A program made the translations under genes and the position numbers. This document shows positions 29,380 to 40,839 of a DNA stretch of 64,000 nucleotides, piece by piece. The notes below the pieces were generated by a model. That model was not told the origin of the DNA and did not search any database. It saw only the letters and a program-made list of their open reading frames with translations. This DNA is from Carposina sasakii (Eukaryota; Arthropoda; Insecta; Lepidoptera; Carposinidae): the NCBI GenBank assembly GCA_014607495.2, contig CP053160.1:11780001-11844000 (forward strand), in the 5' to 3' direction. Position 1 is the stretch's first letter. Every line of letters starts with the position of its first letter.

Positions 29380-30530
29380 TGTCATAACAGCGAGCTGACT
29401 ATATAGGTAAGTGAAATATTTACACCACTTTTTTGTTTCTAAGACTAATAGTTTTTTAATTATTAAGGTACGATGATGTAGACCTTTTCGTTACGGTCCA
29501 GTTTTTAAACCTGGTACCCGTATGTTTCGGCGCGATTTTAAAGGCGTTTCACGTCAAAAACGATATTGTCATGGTGTTGTTTTACCTACAGATGGGAATA
29601 TAATAAAATTGGGTATATGTTTATACTCAAAAGCCGTGTGCATTAGCCCGGAAGAATTTCTGGTCTCAATTTGCACTAGAGCCCACAATTACCCAACTCA
29701 CATAAGAGGCAGATTCTTCCAGATTTCCTTCGTATGATTAATGACTATCAATACCGATCGCCACTACTAGTGATGTTAAATAGTCGATGTTTTTGTCATC
29801 TTTCATGTTGTATTACTTATTCTTTGCTTGAATACTTTGAAATATATGTTTGGACTTCATAATTCAGATATTACTTCGTTACATTCAAAGTGTCTTATTC
29901 TAAGATTAAATACTTCGGACCATTGTTTCACGTAGTTGGATATAGCATTTATATATGGATATAGGCTTTTATACAATACCTAATCTACCTTGTATAATAC
30001 CTAATTACTTCAAAGGCATCTGGCGAAATTTTTGAAAGGAACGAAAAACAGAATTTTTTAAACATTGTTTTTTTTACCGTTTTAAAATTTTCGCATACCT
30101 TTTCAAAATGGAAATGTCTATCGTAACTCGACACATAAAATATTGGACACATAACATCACTATCGCTAGTGGACTATCCGGTTCTACGTCATGGAGTGAT
30201 GTATTACTAAAGATGGGGGTAAAACCGGGAAAAAGCACTATTTTTATAAATGTAGAGCTGTTTTCTACGGCTTCGTACTCGTGTACGACTATCGATTATG
30301 AAAATAACAAAAATTCCCATAAACCGAAATCAAAGTGAAAATTATTTTTAAATATACGTATTCTCCTCTCTTTAAGATATTTTAGTAATTGCAATAAGTT
30401 TTTCTTTTAAAAATATAGCTATTTAAGAAAACAGAGAATTTTTTATGTTTACATTGTCTGCTTATATACTGCAATTTAAATATTGTCTTCTAGTCTGTTC
30501 ATTTATAGCCACAATTTTTTAGAAAATGAC
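29380..30530. other. Unique AT-rich DNA
   Basis: Frames at 29522-29737 and 30108-30338 (plus, 71 and 76 codons) carry no domain I recognise. The segment 29545-29560 (GCGTTTCACGTCAAAAAC) faintly resembles 28856-28875 in reverse. I see no repeat family. Confidence 0.35.
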
Positions 30531-30533
30531 TTT

Positions 30534-30663
30534 GTTAATACAAAAGAAATTAAACATTTTTAAATAAGCTAAACGTGTCCTAAATTTGGCAGATATGCCA
30601 TATATTTTGCTGTCAAATGTCATATTTAAATCGAGTCTAACTTTAGGCCTTTTTTGTAATAAC
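30534..30663 (-). mobile_element. 130-bp MITE (Q family), copy 1
   Basis: It carries CTAAATTTGGCAGATATGCC, TTTTGCTGTCAAATGTCATA and TTTAAATCGAGTCTAACTTT, and ends TTTTTTGTAATAAC. The copy at 58511-58638 is the inverted relative. The ends are inverted GTTATTACAAAAG-like repeats. No coding region is present. Confidence 0.8.
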
Positions 30664-30882
30664 ACCGTTAATGTTCTTTTAGAAGCAGCTTTATGTAAAT
30701 TCTAATTAATACCACTACCTACTTACTTTGTTTAATTCCTAGGAGAAAAATTCAACATGCAATGTATTCATTAGAAGCCTTTATGTCATGCAAAACTTGC
30801 TTTAACATGTTGATTAAACATTTGCTATCGGGTCATTGTACTGAGTACTGGCAAATTTCAGAGATATAAATAAATATTCACA

Positions 30883-30990
30883 CACTACACTATACAACTA
30901 CCTAGTACCACACATAGATCCCTAAGGTCTAGTACTAAGCAACGATATGTAAATACTCGTACATAGATAAGTATGTATAGAACTATCAAT
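30883..30990 (-). mobile_element. tRNA-derived SINE (SINE2), 3' fragment
   Basis: CACACACTACACTATACAAC, CTAGTACCACACATAGATCC, CTAAGGTCTAGTACTAAGCA and CATAGATAAGTATGTATAGA are the reverse complement of the end of the SINE at 49884-50140. Confidence 0.7.
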
Positions 30991-30992
30991 TT

Positions 30993-31088
30993 CCAATGGC
31001 CAGATAACCTATCTCAATGATAAAGTTGATGTTGTGTTTCATAAAGTCAGATCAGATAGGCTATCTGCCCATTAGAAAAATTTGCCCT
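30993..31088. repeat. S repeat, copy 4
   Basis: TTTCCAATGGCCAGATAACC, TATCTCAATGATAAAGTTGA, AGATCAGATAGGCTATCTGC and ATTAGAAAAATTTGCCCT have the same order and palindromic layout as 25195. Confidence 0.6.
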
Positions 31089-31439
31089 AAAATAACTTCT
31101 CATTTACATCAAAATAATAGTTTAAGCCATGCAATGTTCAAGACATTGCAGTCGTACCTTCAGTCACGTGACATTTGAAAGATACGATGCAGGAGGAGGA
31201 AATAGCTCATTTAGAATACGCCAGCCAAGGCTAAGTGAGGAAGCTATAGAGGAGGGGAGAACTGGTATGGGCCATGTCCAATGACGACACTATAATATGC
31301 ACAAAAATAGCATAGACTTACTAACGCTTTTATCCGTTTTTAATGTGTGCATGCTAAGAGCGTCTATTTCAACTTGTAGATCATAAAGTATAAATGATAT
31401 CAATATGGGCATAGGCGTTTTAACTAATGCCCTTTTTAT

Positions 31440-31560
31440 GTAGCCGTCCTTTATGGTGTCCCACTTCTGGGCAAAGGCCTCACCATGGCAGAAACTTATC
31501 GAGATCATCCCACCATCTACGTCTTGGCCTGCCTCTGCGCCGGACGCTGTCCTGTGGAAC
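31440..31560 (-). pseudogene. RTE-type LINE C-terminal fragment, third family
   Basis: On the minus strand the frame gives GEAFAQKWDTIKDGYIK (about 31430-31480), matching the GEA(Y/F)AQQW ending of RTE reverse transcriptase proteins. The upstream part is GC-rich but decayed. A similar, poorer tail lies at 40255-40330. Confidence 0.6.
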
Positions 31561-31564
31561 CCTT

Positions 31565-31990
31565 TACTTTTCCCTTATTGCTTCTTGCTCTGTGTCAATG
31601 TAGGTAGTTGCCTTGCTTTTCACAGACCTTATGATTCTACTATACCGACGTGATATAAACCAGACAGTCCTAGAGCTAATCATACTTCGTCTAAGACAGG
31701 AGTACTAAAATCTAACGAGTCCTTCCTAACATTGGGCAGACATTCTCGGAGCACGTGTAAAGTGCTAATGCCAGTCGTTAGCGTCTAGCGTGGGTAATGT
31801 TCTGAGAGCAAGCTCCACAGACGCTTCGTGCTGGATTAAGATATCGATTAGGTATACCTTATTACGCTCTAAGGAAAGAAAACCAATTTCATCCAACAGG
31901 ACCCCAATGGAATGTAGCAGTTATATTGATTTTCCTATAAAATAATCGCTTATATTAAACTTAATTGAGAGATTAAACTATATACGAGTA
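31565..31990. other. Unique DNA
   Basis: The stretch is mildly GC-richer than average with no recognisable element or gene. Confidence 0.35.
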
Positions 31991-31998
31991 ATACAATA

Positions 31999-32250
31999 CA
32001 GGATGTTTTTTAGTGGCCACCATTAACGAAGGGTACATAAAGTAAATAAAGGGTAAATAAAGTAAGTTTATGCCCAAAAAGTGCTGGATATATGCATTTA
32101 TGCAGAAAAACGCAGTCTATTTACTCAACTTTGGATCGTAATATTTTGGAAACCAGACACTTCCCAGGTATGCTTCCATGGAGAAATATGATCGTGATGA
32201 TGAGGAGATTCCGTAGTTTTCGGGAACGTTGACGACCAAAAATCACTCTG
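31999..32250 (+). mobile_element. T3 MITE with internal deletion
   Basis: After TA it begins CAGGATGTTTTTTAGTGGCC, continues ACCATTAACGAAGGGTACAT and TGCATTTATGCAGAAAAACG, then GGAAACCAGACACTTCCCAG, and ends TTGACGACCAAAAATCACTC, TG and TA. It lacks about 130 bp of centre present in the copies at 33323 and 37451. Confidence 0.85.
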
Positions 32251-32499
32251 TATATAGGTACATATAATCATATTATTGAGCGCTTTTGACGAGAGTAAAT
32301 CTTTAGTAATGACCTCGTTTCAAATTACATTATTTTATTTTGACACTCAAATCCATAGTTAGATGAACCAAAACATGATTATAAAATTATTTTTTTCGAA
32401 TGACCAAATATTTTAAACATAACAATTTTAGTAAACATTACCGTAAGAATACACAAAAAAATATAGGACTTCATTAACGTTTCCACAGTAAATATCAGG

Positions 32500-32780
32500 G
32501 CGCGACCACACAATAACAATATCCATAAAAGTGTCCATTCAGGTTAAATGATGTTGCCAGCGAATTCATTAAAGTCAGGAAGGAGCAAAAAGTGAGAAGT
32601 AAATGTAAAAAAAAATCCGCATAAAGGCCTGGCCACATAAAAGCGACGGCATAGGCACAGGTTAAATATGCAGAGGCTTTTTACTTGAGCAAACAAACCT
32701 TTTGTGCGGGCCAAAGCGAAGTGCGGCTGCCCACACGGTGGTAATGAAAAATGTAAGGATGCCACTTCAGATTCTACTTT
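32500..32780. other. GC-richer unique island with CATAAA motifs
   Basis: Four CATAAA motifs (near 32523, 32620, 32636 and, as TTTATG-like, nearby) lie in a unique, less AT-rich block with GTGCGGGCCAAAGCGAAGTG. CATAAA is the core of Caudal/Abd-B-type homeodomain sites, but it is short and common by chance. The 73-codon minus frame (32544-32765) has no domain. A candidate cis-regulatory element only. Confidence 0.2.
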
Positions 32781-32784
32781 TGTA

Positions 32785-33318
32785 AAAACTCTTCAAATAA
32801 TTGAATGTAAAAATGTAAATGTCAAAATAACTTCATCATCATCAGTAATAATAGACTTAAACATATTGAACTTATAGCTTATGCAGATGTTATGCATTCT
32901 TTGAAATTATATTAACCGTTGAGTGTTTTTTTACGTAAGAAACAAACATACTTTCACACACACTTTCACATTATTAATAGGATAAGATAGAATTGACAAA
33001 TCACTCGTTAAAATTTTCTACAAAACCTTTCATCAATAAAATGTAAACTCGATTAATCTTCGTTGTCCCATTTAATAACAACATCCGATTTTCTTTATCG
33101 AGTTGCAGTGCAGGAATCCAATTTGCAGTCGGCTCCCGGCCTTTGTCTTTTGCCTCCGGAGCGTGGGCAGATATTTCACTTTATAGAGGAAGATGAGTAG
33201 CTATTGACGTACATTTTTGTTTTTACAAACAAAAACCTCATTTACTTAAGAAAAACCCGATGACTGCTTAAAAATTTTGACTTAGGGTCACTTACGACAC
33301 GACCAAGAAAAAAATACT
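32785..33318. other. Unique DNA with one GC-richer patch
   Basis: The patch 33105-33180 (GCAGTCGGCTCCCGGCCTTT) is unique in the window. The rest is AT-rich with no recognisable feature. Confidence 0.3.
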
Positions 33319-33322
33319 TATA

Positions 33323-33704
33323 CAGGATGATTTTTGGTCGTCAACGTTCCCGAAAACTACGGAATCTCCTCATCATCACGATCATTTTTCTCCATGGAAG
33401 CATACCTGGGAAGTGTCTGGTTTCCAAAATATTAGGGTCCAAAGTTGAGTAAATAGACTGCGTTTTTCTGCATAAATGCACATAGACGCGCGTAGCAGGA
33501 TTTTTTCACGAAAAATAATTAATATCTGTCTATAAAAAAACTAACATAAACACTAGACACTATAAATTTCGCAAGACCAAGGAATTTAAAAAAATTTTTC
33601 AAAAAAAAAAAATTTTTTTCCCAGCATTTTTTTTGGCATAAACTTACTTTATTTCATGTATAGAGTACGTACCCTTCGTTAAAGGTGGCCAAAAAAACAT
33701 CCTG
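33323..33704 (-). mobile_element. T3 MITE, full-length copy
   Basis: The inverted copy of 37451-37830: the plus strand opens CAGGATGATTTTTGGTCGTC and AACGTTCCCGAAAACTACGG, carries CCAAAATATTAGGGTCCAAA, and ends TTAAAGGTGGCCAAAAAAAC, ATCCTG and TA. TA dinucleotides flank both ends. Confidence 0.88.
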
Positions 33705-33895
33705 TATAGGTAGTTCTCAATGTTACATACGTCATCCATTTAGGCTCTAAAGCGTGCCAAATAAATATACATACATACATACACTCATATAAATTTAGAC
33801 AGAGAGATATTGTACCTATATAGGTAGATGAAAATAGATAAAAAATCCCGGTCACTATGATCTCGATGACGCAAGCTGTATCAAATTATTTGATC

Positions 33896-34075
33896 CTGTA
33901 CTGACGCAGAGTTTCACTAGAATACATAAGCTGGTCTGCTTTCGTGCATGTAGAGTCGACTAAAGAACTCAGGGGCGTTCTCTTAGGCGATGAACTAGCA
34001 ACGTGTCACTGATCTATTACATCTAGCCCCGTTATTGATCCTGCAGGAATTGCCTTATTTTGGGAACATAGCCGT
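33896..34075 (-). repeat. N1 repeat, near-complete copy
   Basis: CCTGTACTGACGCAGAGTTT, CACTAGAATACATAAGCTGG, AGGCGATGAACTAGCAACGT, GATCCTGCAGGAATTG and TTTTGGGAACATAGCCGT are the reverse complement of the family consensus. Confidence 0.85.
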
Positions 34076-34079
34076 GAAT

Positions 34080-35040
34080 GAATGTATTTTGTTATTTTAA
34101 TGATTTTTTTTTGTTACCATTTTTTTTACGATTCTACGCGTGTCTATATTGCATTATTACATTATTACGAGGAAAGTATGACTATAGCTTTGATTTCAGG
34201 AGGTACGAATAAGAAACATTTTCATTATCATTGTAGTGGATCAGTTCGACCCATTCTCCTCTCACTTCATAAATTTCAGCCTGGACGATATAATTATAAG
34301 CCAGAAGATGCCGTCGAGTTTGTATTAAATTCTCGGGCAAATATTCTTTGCTTCGAGCATCTTGTTGCTGAGTATAATAAATGAGGTGGTTTCTTTTATT
34401 TATTTGGATAATAGAGAATGAACATTGAACAATAATGTTGTTTGTTACAATTCCTTTCTTTTATTGCTTTATAGGCAACTTTAAGAACTATACATAATAT
34501 TTACTGCTTTGCTTTATTATAGATTACAAACGTGATTAATTTGCCAGATGTCGAGTCTCCAGCATAGTCATCAAAATCATTGGTGTTATTATTGTCACAT
34601 TTACTTCCAAGGAGTCATTTTCAAATTCAAGTCAACTGAAAAATATCATGTAACGACACATAAGTTGATTATTTTTATTAAAATAAATAAGTTACTAGAA
34701 AACTACATAAAAAAGCACAAGATAATTGGAATTGTAAGCTATAATAACCTTATTCATTCAAAAGTAGAAAACTTGGTTCATAAACTAACTTCTTAGAAAA
34801 TGCTATAACAAATTCGCAACGAAAATATTTAACTAAGAATAAATTTAATTTATTGTGCAAGTAAACAATGTTCGTAGAACAGACAGAAATTAATTAAGAC
34901 ATCCATTAAGACTTAGGTTCTCTCCAGACTATGTATTTGAGAACCGCATAGTGACACTTTTCTGCATAAAAATTAATAATAATATGCTGATAGCCGAAAC
35001 TTGTAATTTTAAAGATCATAGATATCTTTTCACATGAATT
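34080..35040. other. AT-rich DNA with an unassigned 100-codon frame
   Basis: A plus frame (34082-34384) encodes 100 residues with a hydrophobic N-terminus and a more mixed second half containing HYHCSGSVRPILLSL. I recognise no family. An 82-codon frame (34548-34796) follows in AT-rich DNA. Neither has supporting context. Confidence 0.25.
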
Positions 35041-35044
35041 CCTA

Positions 35045-35185
35045 TTTCCTTTGCTCACCAGCAAAGTTTCACTAGAATACAGTCATGCACCTCCTTCCGT
35101 GCATGTTGTAAGAGTTGTTATAAGTCGAACATTCTCTCTGGCAATAAGCTGGCAATTTGTCACAGATCGTTTACATTTTTTTAAA
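35045..35185 (-). repeat. N1 repeat, diverged copy
   Basis: CAAAGTTTCACTAGAATACA, CACCTCCTTCCGTGCATGTT, GTAAGAGTTG and AATAAGCTGGCAATTTGTCA match the 3' half of N1 in reverse. Confidence 0.65.
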
Positions 35186-35189
35186 TTTA

Positions 35190-36090
35190 TTTTATTCCTA
35201 TGAAAATAAGTGGTTTAATAGTGCCATTAAACCTGTGTAGGTTCACTTGGCACTAATTTTACTTAATACTAACTCAAAACTTACTTACATATCTAGTCTA
35301 TCTGTACCATGGAGAAGAAATAAAAGAGGAGCAGCGGCTAAGTATATTTTCATACAAAAATAGTGTGCCGAGAGGAGCATTCTAACACTGTACTCGTAGC
35401 CCTGCCCATTTACATAAAAACCATCTTGTAGTGACTAGCCAAACTACTTGCATAAGCGTGTGGTTACAGCTACCGCGTTACACACACTGGCCCTGAAGTT
35501 CCGCCCCTATCATAACGTCATGGCCTCACGATTATCACACGACTCAGTTCATAGTCCCACCTCCTCTTTTTACCTTCTCCATGATCTGTATCCTACCCAG
35601 ATCATGCCATTCTATTTACAGCTTTGTTACTATTATCACCTTGTCTTCGACCGTCGATGGCATATTATAGATGAGGGATGACATCTGTCCCTACTATACT
35701 AAACGTAGTTGTAGGATCTTATTTATAAAGATGCAGTTCTGACTACGAGAACACAGCAATATGTATGACGTATGTAAGCCATTGTATGTAACTGCATTGA
35801 AAATTTTTGGTTTATCATTTAAGCTCTCTGTACTTGTAAGCTTCGAAGTAAAACTTTGTTATGCTTCGAACATACTCATTTGGTATTCTATGCTAGAGTA
35901 AGTACTTCTTAGTGCAGTTCTTTCTGCAGTTAGAATAGTTTAGAGATCTTTTATTGAAATAGGATAGTGGTATAATGTGTTATTTTCTATTAGGAGCCGT
36001 TAAAAATATAATTTACACTACTTATGCATACTTATTTATGTTAATTTAATTTTCATTGTTATGTACTGCTAATTATTTTAATGTGCGTGA
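35190..36090. other. Unique DNA
   Basis: A 77-codon plus frame (35448-35681) has no recognised domain. I see no repeat family. Confidence 0.35.
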
Positions 36091-36093
36091 TAT

Positions 36094-36328
36094 CCTGTAC
36101 TGATGCGGGGATTTGCTAGAATACATCAGCTGTATCTCCTTGCGTGGATGTCGTAAGAGTCGACTAAGGAATTTAGGTGCGATCTATTAGGCGATGAGCT
36201 AATAACTGTGATCATCGATCATCATCAAGCTAACAACATTGATCTTTTCGTCTCTCTCTGCTATGCTATACGTGGATGCTAAGCGATCCTGCAGTTCTCG
36301 CCACCCTATTTTTGGGAACACAGCTGTG
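36094..36328 (-). repeat. N1 repeat, full-length copy
   Basis: It runs CCTGTACTGATGCGGGGATT, TGCTAGAATACATCAGCTGT, GTCGTAAGAGTCGACTAAGG, AGGCGATGAGCTAATAACTG and GATCCTGCAGTTCTCGCCAC to TTTTTGGGAACACAGCTGTG. It lies next to a SINE1 copy. Confidence 0.85.
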
Positions 36329-36334
36329 TATGTC

Positions 36335-36535
36335 ACAAATAAATATATAAATTATAAAATTATTAATAAAGAAAATGGAAAAAATTCTTCACCTGAGTGG
36401 GAATCAAACCCACGACCACTGCAAACCGTGCCGGCTATAACCACTAAGCCACCGGGTCAATTACTCGGATGATGAATTTTACCATCTCTTTTCTAAATTA
36501 CATATTGGCAACGTTATTCTTCATCCCTTTCATTC
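36335..36535 (-). mobile_element. tRNA-derived SINE (SINE1), full copy
   Basis: On the minus strand: GATGAAGAATAACGTTGCCA, ATATGTAATTTAGAAAAGAG, AAATTCATCATCCGAGTAAT, box A-like TGGCTTAGTGGTTATAGC, GTGGGTTTGATTCCCACTCA (box B with one change), then GAAGAATTTTTTCCATTTTC and TTATTAATAATTTTATAATT. Confidence 0.85.
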
Positions 36536-36604
36536 ATATTCAAATAAATGTATGTATTTCATGTCCTATCAGTATGTTTCTATTACTTTTTCTGTAAAGA
36601 AATA

Positions 36605-37073
36605 CAGGATGTTTGTGACAGCCAGGCAAATATTCATACCATGACTTCAGACCATGATTCTGAGGCGGAAAACACTGAAAATTTGCAGGAAAATTCAAAA
36701 AATTTCCGACTTTTTTTTCATATTTTTAGGAAACAGATAGTTTAGTTCGTTTCATTAGGCTTCAATAATGATAATGACTTCAAAATGAAATTTTACACAA
36801 AAGATGATTTCCAAAAAAAAAGTTGCCCTTAAAGAAGTTCAAATAACTGATCAACTCTAATGGAGTGATCCAAAAAACAGCAGTGTCACACAATAACCAA
36901 TAAGCCTATTTAATTTGTCACATGATCGCCCGATACAAATGGCGCGGAGAGCAAAGATTACTCATAATCAAATCAAAAATACATTTCCTGCGAGTAATAA
37001 CACTATCGTATAACTCAACACAATGGTACTTGTTCAGCATTTCGGTATTTTCCTGGCTGTCACCTACACCCTG
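36605..37073 (+). mobile_element. T2 MITE, full-length copy
   Basis: It starts CAGGATGTTTGTGACAGCCA after TA and has CATGACTTCAGACCATGATT, GAAAATTTGCAGGAAAATTC and AATGGCGCGGAGAGCAAAGA. It ends CTGGCTGTCACCTACACCCT, G and TA. Frames within it, including 36918-37202 (minus), are non-genic. Confidence 0.88.
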
Positions 37074-37450
37074 TATAGTTTTTTTAGTATGCCAGTATTT
37101 GAATCGGGCCTTATAACTAAGGACAAACAACCAGCGAACAGTTGTAGTGTTATAATGGATATTTGAATTTTGCATTTTGTCCCAAAACCTATTAGGCACC
37201 AAGAGTTTGCACCCTTCTGCAAGTTTACGGAGAGTTGAGTAAATCTAGTTTTAGCAAATTAAAAGGAATTTATATGCAAATTTTATTATAACATTGATCA
37301 AACAGGACATTAATTAGTCTGTTTCTCAACTATACTTGTGATTTTCCGCATTAAAATATTGAGATATTCAAGAGAAATTACCTACATAAGGACGTGATAC
37401 GTACATTTCTATGTATTTATTGTTGTGGTAAATTATTTATAATACCTATA

Positions 37451-37830
37451 CAGGGTGTTTTTTTTGTGGCCACCATTAACCATGGGTACCTACTCTATAC
37501 ATCAAATAAAGTAAGCTTATGCCAAAAAAATGCTGGGAATTTTTTTTTTTTGTTTTTTTTTTTTAATTACTTGATCGGACGAAATTTATAGTGTCTAGTG
37601 TTTATGTTAGTTTTTTTTATAGACAGATATGAATTATTTCTCGTGAAAAAATCTTGATACGCGTGTCTATGTGCATTTATGCAGAAAAAACGCAGTATAT
37701 TTACTCAACTTTGGACCCTAATATTTTGGAAACCAGACACTTCCCAGGTATGCTTCCATGCAGACAAATGATCGTGATGATATGGAGATTCTGTAGTTTT
37801 CGGGAACGTTGACGACCCAAAATCACCCTG
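37451..37830 (+). mobile_element. T3 MITE, full-length copy
   Basis: After TA it opens CAGGGTGTTTTTTTTGTGGC and CACCATTAACCATGGGTACC. It has a T-rich centre, AATTTATAGTGTCTAGTGTT and GGTATGCTTCCATGCAGACA, and ends AATCACCCTG and TA. Confidence 0.88.
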
Positions 37831-37834
37831 TATA

Positions 37835-39255
37835 ATTAGGTATTTTAGTCAAGGTTACTAGGTTCTTAAGCGCAACTTTTTCATCTTCGTAATTAGTTGT
37901 ATAATAGGGAGAGGGAAAGTTCGATAACAAAGCCTAAACCATAAGGTTTAAGCGTTGTTTTAGTCATAAATAATGTAATTATTCACTTCAAATGATGTCA
38001 TTGTTAATTCAAAGTGACAATAGGCGCACGCGGTGGATTATGCGTTCGGCCCCGTAAAGTTCACTGACCTAGCACTAAAGCGGGGGTATTAAATGAATTG
38101 TTAGGGTATTTGTCCTTAAGCCGTTAGTATGTACCACAATTAGGAAAATTTTCAGTGGGAAAAGCCTTCTTTGTCCCTTTACGAGACGACGGACTAAAAC
38201 GACGGACTAAAGCGAATTGTTACTGCCGACGATGATACCGTCGTGGCTATAATACTCTTGCAGCTACAAATAGCTGTATTTAGTAGGTATGTCACTCGCA
38301 TTTGTACATTGTAAACATTTTTGGATTTTAAAAATGTATGTACCTATATTAATAGAACTCTCAACCCTAAATCAAAGATCTTTTTAGAGTAATCATTGTT
38401 TAAACTCCCTACCCATTGTTGAAACCTAGTATACACAATATCATAGTAATGGTCCATTTAGAAAGTATCTCAGCCATATATTTAAGTTGGCATGCGGTTC
38501 ATTTTGATTCACTAATCCAGACTTGGGAGAGTCTGAGATGCTTCAATAGTTGAATTAAAGATGAGAGACACAGAACTGACATGACGTATTAAATAGAACT
38601 CACTTATATATTTATAATTGATAATAAGGATATTAAAAACATGTACCGATAGATTGACTAAAATCAGTGGGGCTATTTGAAAAACAAATCCCTTCCGGCC
38701 AGGGCTCAAACTTCTCAAAATAAACGAACCTCATAAGCCCATTTTAACTATATTTCAAAGAAAATAATGTCATGAATAAATGACGCTGATGCGCAATCCA
38801 CCCGAGTAAACTTTTAAAAAATCTGAAAATTTTACTTGCTCACGCTAAACTAATTTTTGGTAAATGCTGCTAAATGTTAATGATATTAAAACGAACTTTT
38901 TAGTAATAGACTGTATAAATATCCGACAAAACAAACATGTGAAAAGCTACGATCGTCACTTGAATGCATTATAATAACATTTCTGACTCTAATACTTACC
39001 CTTTGACAGACTTCCTCGGTTCGCATTACCGCGTAATCCAGGGATAAGTTCGAGTGTGACACTGAATATTAAACGGGGTTTTGGTAGGTCACCCCGAGAT
39101 TAGATGATCCCGAAACTTTGGCAAGAACGGACCAACTTTAATTATGTTTTAATCGTCGGACCGTAAGGTTTGCTACATCTGTTTTTCTTTCGTATTGACA
39201 TTTGAAAGTGATAACTCCAACTTTGCGATCTTAGTCCTTAGGCGCTTGATATACT
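37835..39255. other. Unique DNA with scattered GC-richer patches
   Basis: A patch at 38025-38250 holds GGCGCACGCGGTGGATTATG and a duplicated GACGGACTAAA(A)CGACGG unit. Another at 39010-39130 has CACCCCGAGATTAGATGATC. No repeat family or gene is recognised; conserved non-coding elements are possible. Confidence 0.3.
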
Positions 39256-39261
39256 CGTATA

Positions 39262-39738
39262 CAGGATGTTTGTGACAGCCAGGCAAATATTGATATGGCG
39301 ACTTCAGACCATGGTTCTGAGACTTTTCGTCTCAGAATTGAAAATTTTCGCAGGAAAATTTCAATTTTTTTTGACATTTACTTCAGTTTTTTCAGGAAAA
39401 AAATTGTGTAGTTCGTTTAAGTAGGCATTAGATAATGACTTAAAAACATAATTTTAACCTACCGATGATTTTTCAAAAAAAAAAGTTGGTCACATAAAAG
39501 TTTAAAATACTAATCAACCCCAATGGAGAGTCACAAGTGACCTAAAAACGGCAATGTATCACACAATAATCAATAAGCCAATTTAACTAGTCACAGGATC
39601 ATCCGATACAATTGGGGCGGAAAGCAAACATTGCGGATAATCAAATTAAAAATGCATTTCCTGCGAGTAATAACAATGTCGCATAACTCAAAACAATGGT
39701 ACTTGTTCAGTATTTGCCTGGCTGTCACAAACACCCTG
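39262..39738 (+). mobile_element. T2 MITE, reference full-length copy
   Basis: After TA it begins CAGGATGTTTGTGACAGCCA and GGCAAATATTGATATGGCGA. It ends TATTTGCCTGGCTGTCACAA, ACACCCTG and TA, so the termini are inverted over about 30 bp. The 477-bp body carries no gene. Copies are at 10391, 27538, 36605 and 63737. Confidence 0.9.
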
Positions 39739-39814
39739 TATAAAGCATGAATCACAAAAACAAGTTTTTGGGCAGTAATGGTTGGGATATGTATATACTT
39801 ATAGAGGTGTAAGA

Positions 39815-39875
39815 ATCCATATTGCGCCGACCCTGTAAATAACGGAATAAGGGCAGGAAGATGATGATGTCCTCC
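39815..39875 (+). mobile_element. RTE-like 3' tail, second family
   Basis: ATATTGCGCCGACCCTGTAA followed by ATAACGGAATAAGGGCAGGA and AGATGATGATG is the end of the family seen in reverse at 21635-21770. Confidence 0.6.
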
Positions 39876-40254
39876 TATCATTAGCATCGCGTTCAGCCGT
39901 GTATTTAAAAAAAAATATATATCTTATAGTAATATGTATGCTGCTGCGTCTGATGATGAGATGCAAAGAACATTTTTTTGAATTAATAATTATTATTCTC
40001 ATTGAATTATATTTTTACAGCGCCCTTATAATTAGAGGGAAATGGCTGAGCAGTCTCTGTTGATGACACTTCTAAACACAGAAGATAAAGACTCATCAGT
40101 AAATGCCGTAACACAAAACAGCAGAGAAACTGGAGGCGGCTAACGATCGCATTTATCATACCAAGTGATGTTTGCTGGCATGACAGTCTGTGTACAGATT
40201 ATATATATTTTGTATTGCCTTATTAACATACTTGCAACGGGAAACGATTTTTTT

Positions 40255-40330
40255 TTGTTTTATTAGGTGTTCTACTTCTGAGCAAAGGTCCTCGTGATGC
40301 AGTCGCAACACTATCCTGGGCCATATCCGT
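40255..40330 (-). mobile_element. RTE-like tail, decayed
   Basis: TTAGGTGTTCTACTTCTGAG and CAAAGGTCCTCGTGATGCAG resemble the reverse complement of the tail at 31440-31560 (GTGTCCCACTTCTGGGCAAA). The match is short. Confidence 0.4.
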
Positions 40331-40379
40331 TTACACTCGCAGAAATGAATCCAGGTTGTAATTTTGTTATATTTTCCCA

Positions 40380-40550
40380 AAATAGGGTAATCTGAACTGC
40401 AGGATCTAAAGGAGATCCGCTACGGTACGTTAAGCATTGTAAGGATAGATGTATAGTAAATAACAAGTTGCTAGCTCATCGCGGGAAAGAACGCCTCAAT
40501 TGACTCTGTCGAGATGTAGCTATTGTATTTTTTTTAAGCCCCGCATCAGA
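40380..40550 (+). repeat. N1 repeat, shortened copy
   Basis: AATAGGGTAATCTGAACTGC, AGGATCTAAAGGAGATCCGC, AACAAGTTGCTAGCTCATCG and AAGCCCCGCATCAGAACAG follow the N1 order, with a deletion in the second half. Confidence 0.75.
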
Positions 40551-40629
40551 ACAGTTAATTTTCTAATAACCATACTATCAAAACTAAATAATACCTACGA
40601 GTATACGTGCCAAGGCTTTAAATATTACC

Positions 40630-40830
40630 GCAGACAATCCAAGATAGCGTTGATGACGTCACCAAGCGAACGCCGCAGAAGCATAATTAAAACGTTTTGT
40701 GTTAATTGAAAAAGTGACGTGTCATTTTGCATTTGAAGCGGTTTCACAGAGAGGCTTGTCAATTATGTACAGTCGTCGGGAGATTAATGACAGTGACGTC
40801 ACGCCTCTTCATTTCTCGTCGGTATTCTGG
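40630..40830. promoter_or_regulatory. Candidate CRE/bZIP site cluster
   Basis: Two perfect palindromic CRE sites TGACGTCA (40654-40661 and 40794-40801) and a spaced variant TGACGTGTCA (40715-40724) occur within 150 bp. AATTA-type homeodomain cores lie between them (TAATTAAA, TTAATTG, TCAATTA, ATTAATGA). The region is unique in the window. CREB/ATF-family binding is a prediction from the known consensus, not a demonstrated function. Confidence 0.35.
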
Positions 40831-40839
40831 TTCTGAAGT

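Noticed and set aside
34082..34384. New 100-residue protein gene
   Set aside because: No recognisable domain, AT-rich start, and no promoter or splice context; it is within the length expected by chance in 64 kb read in six frames.
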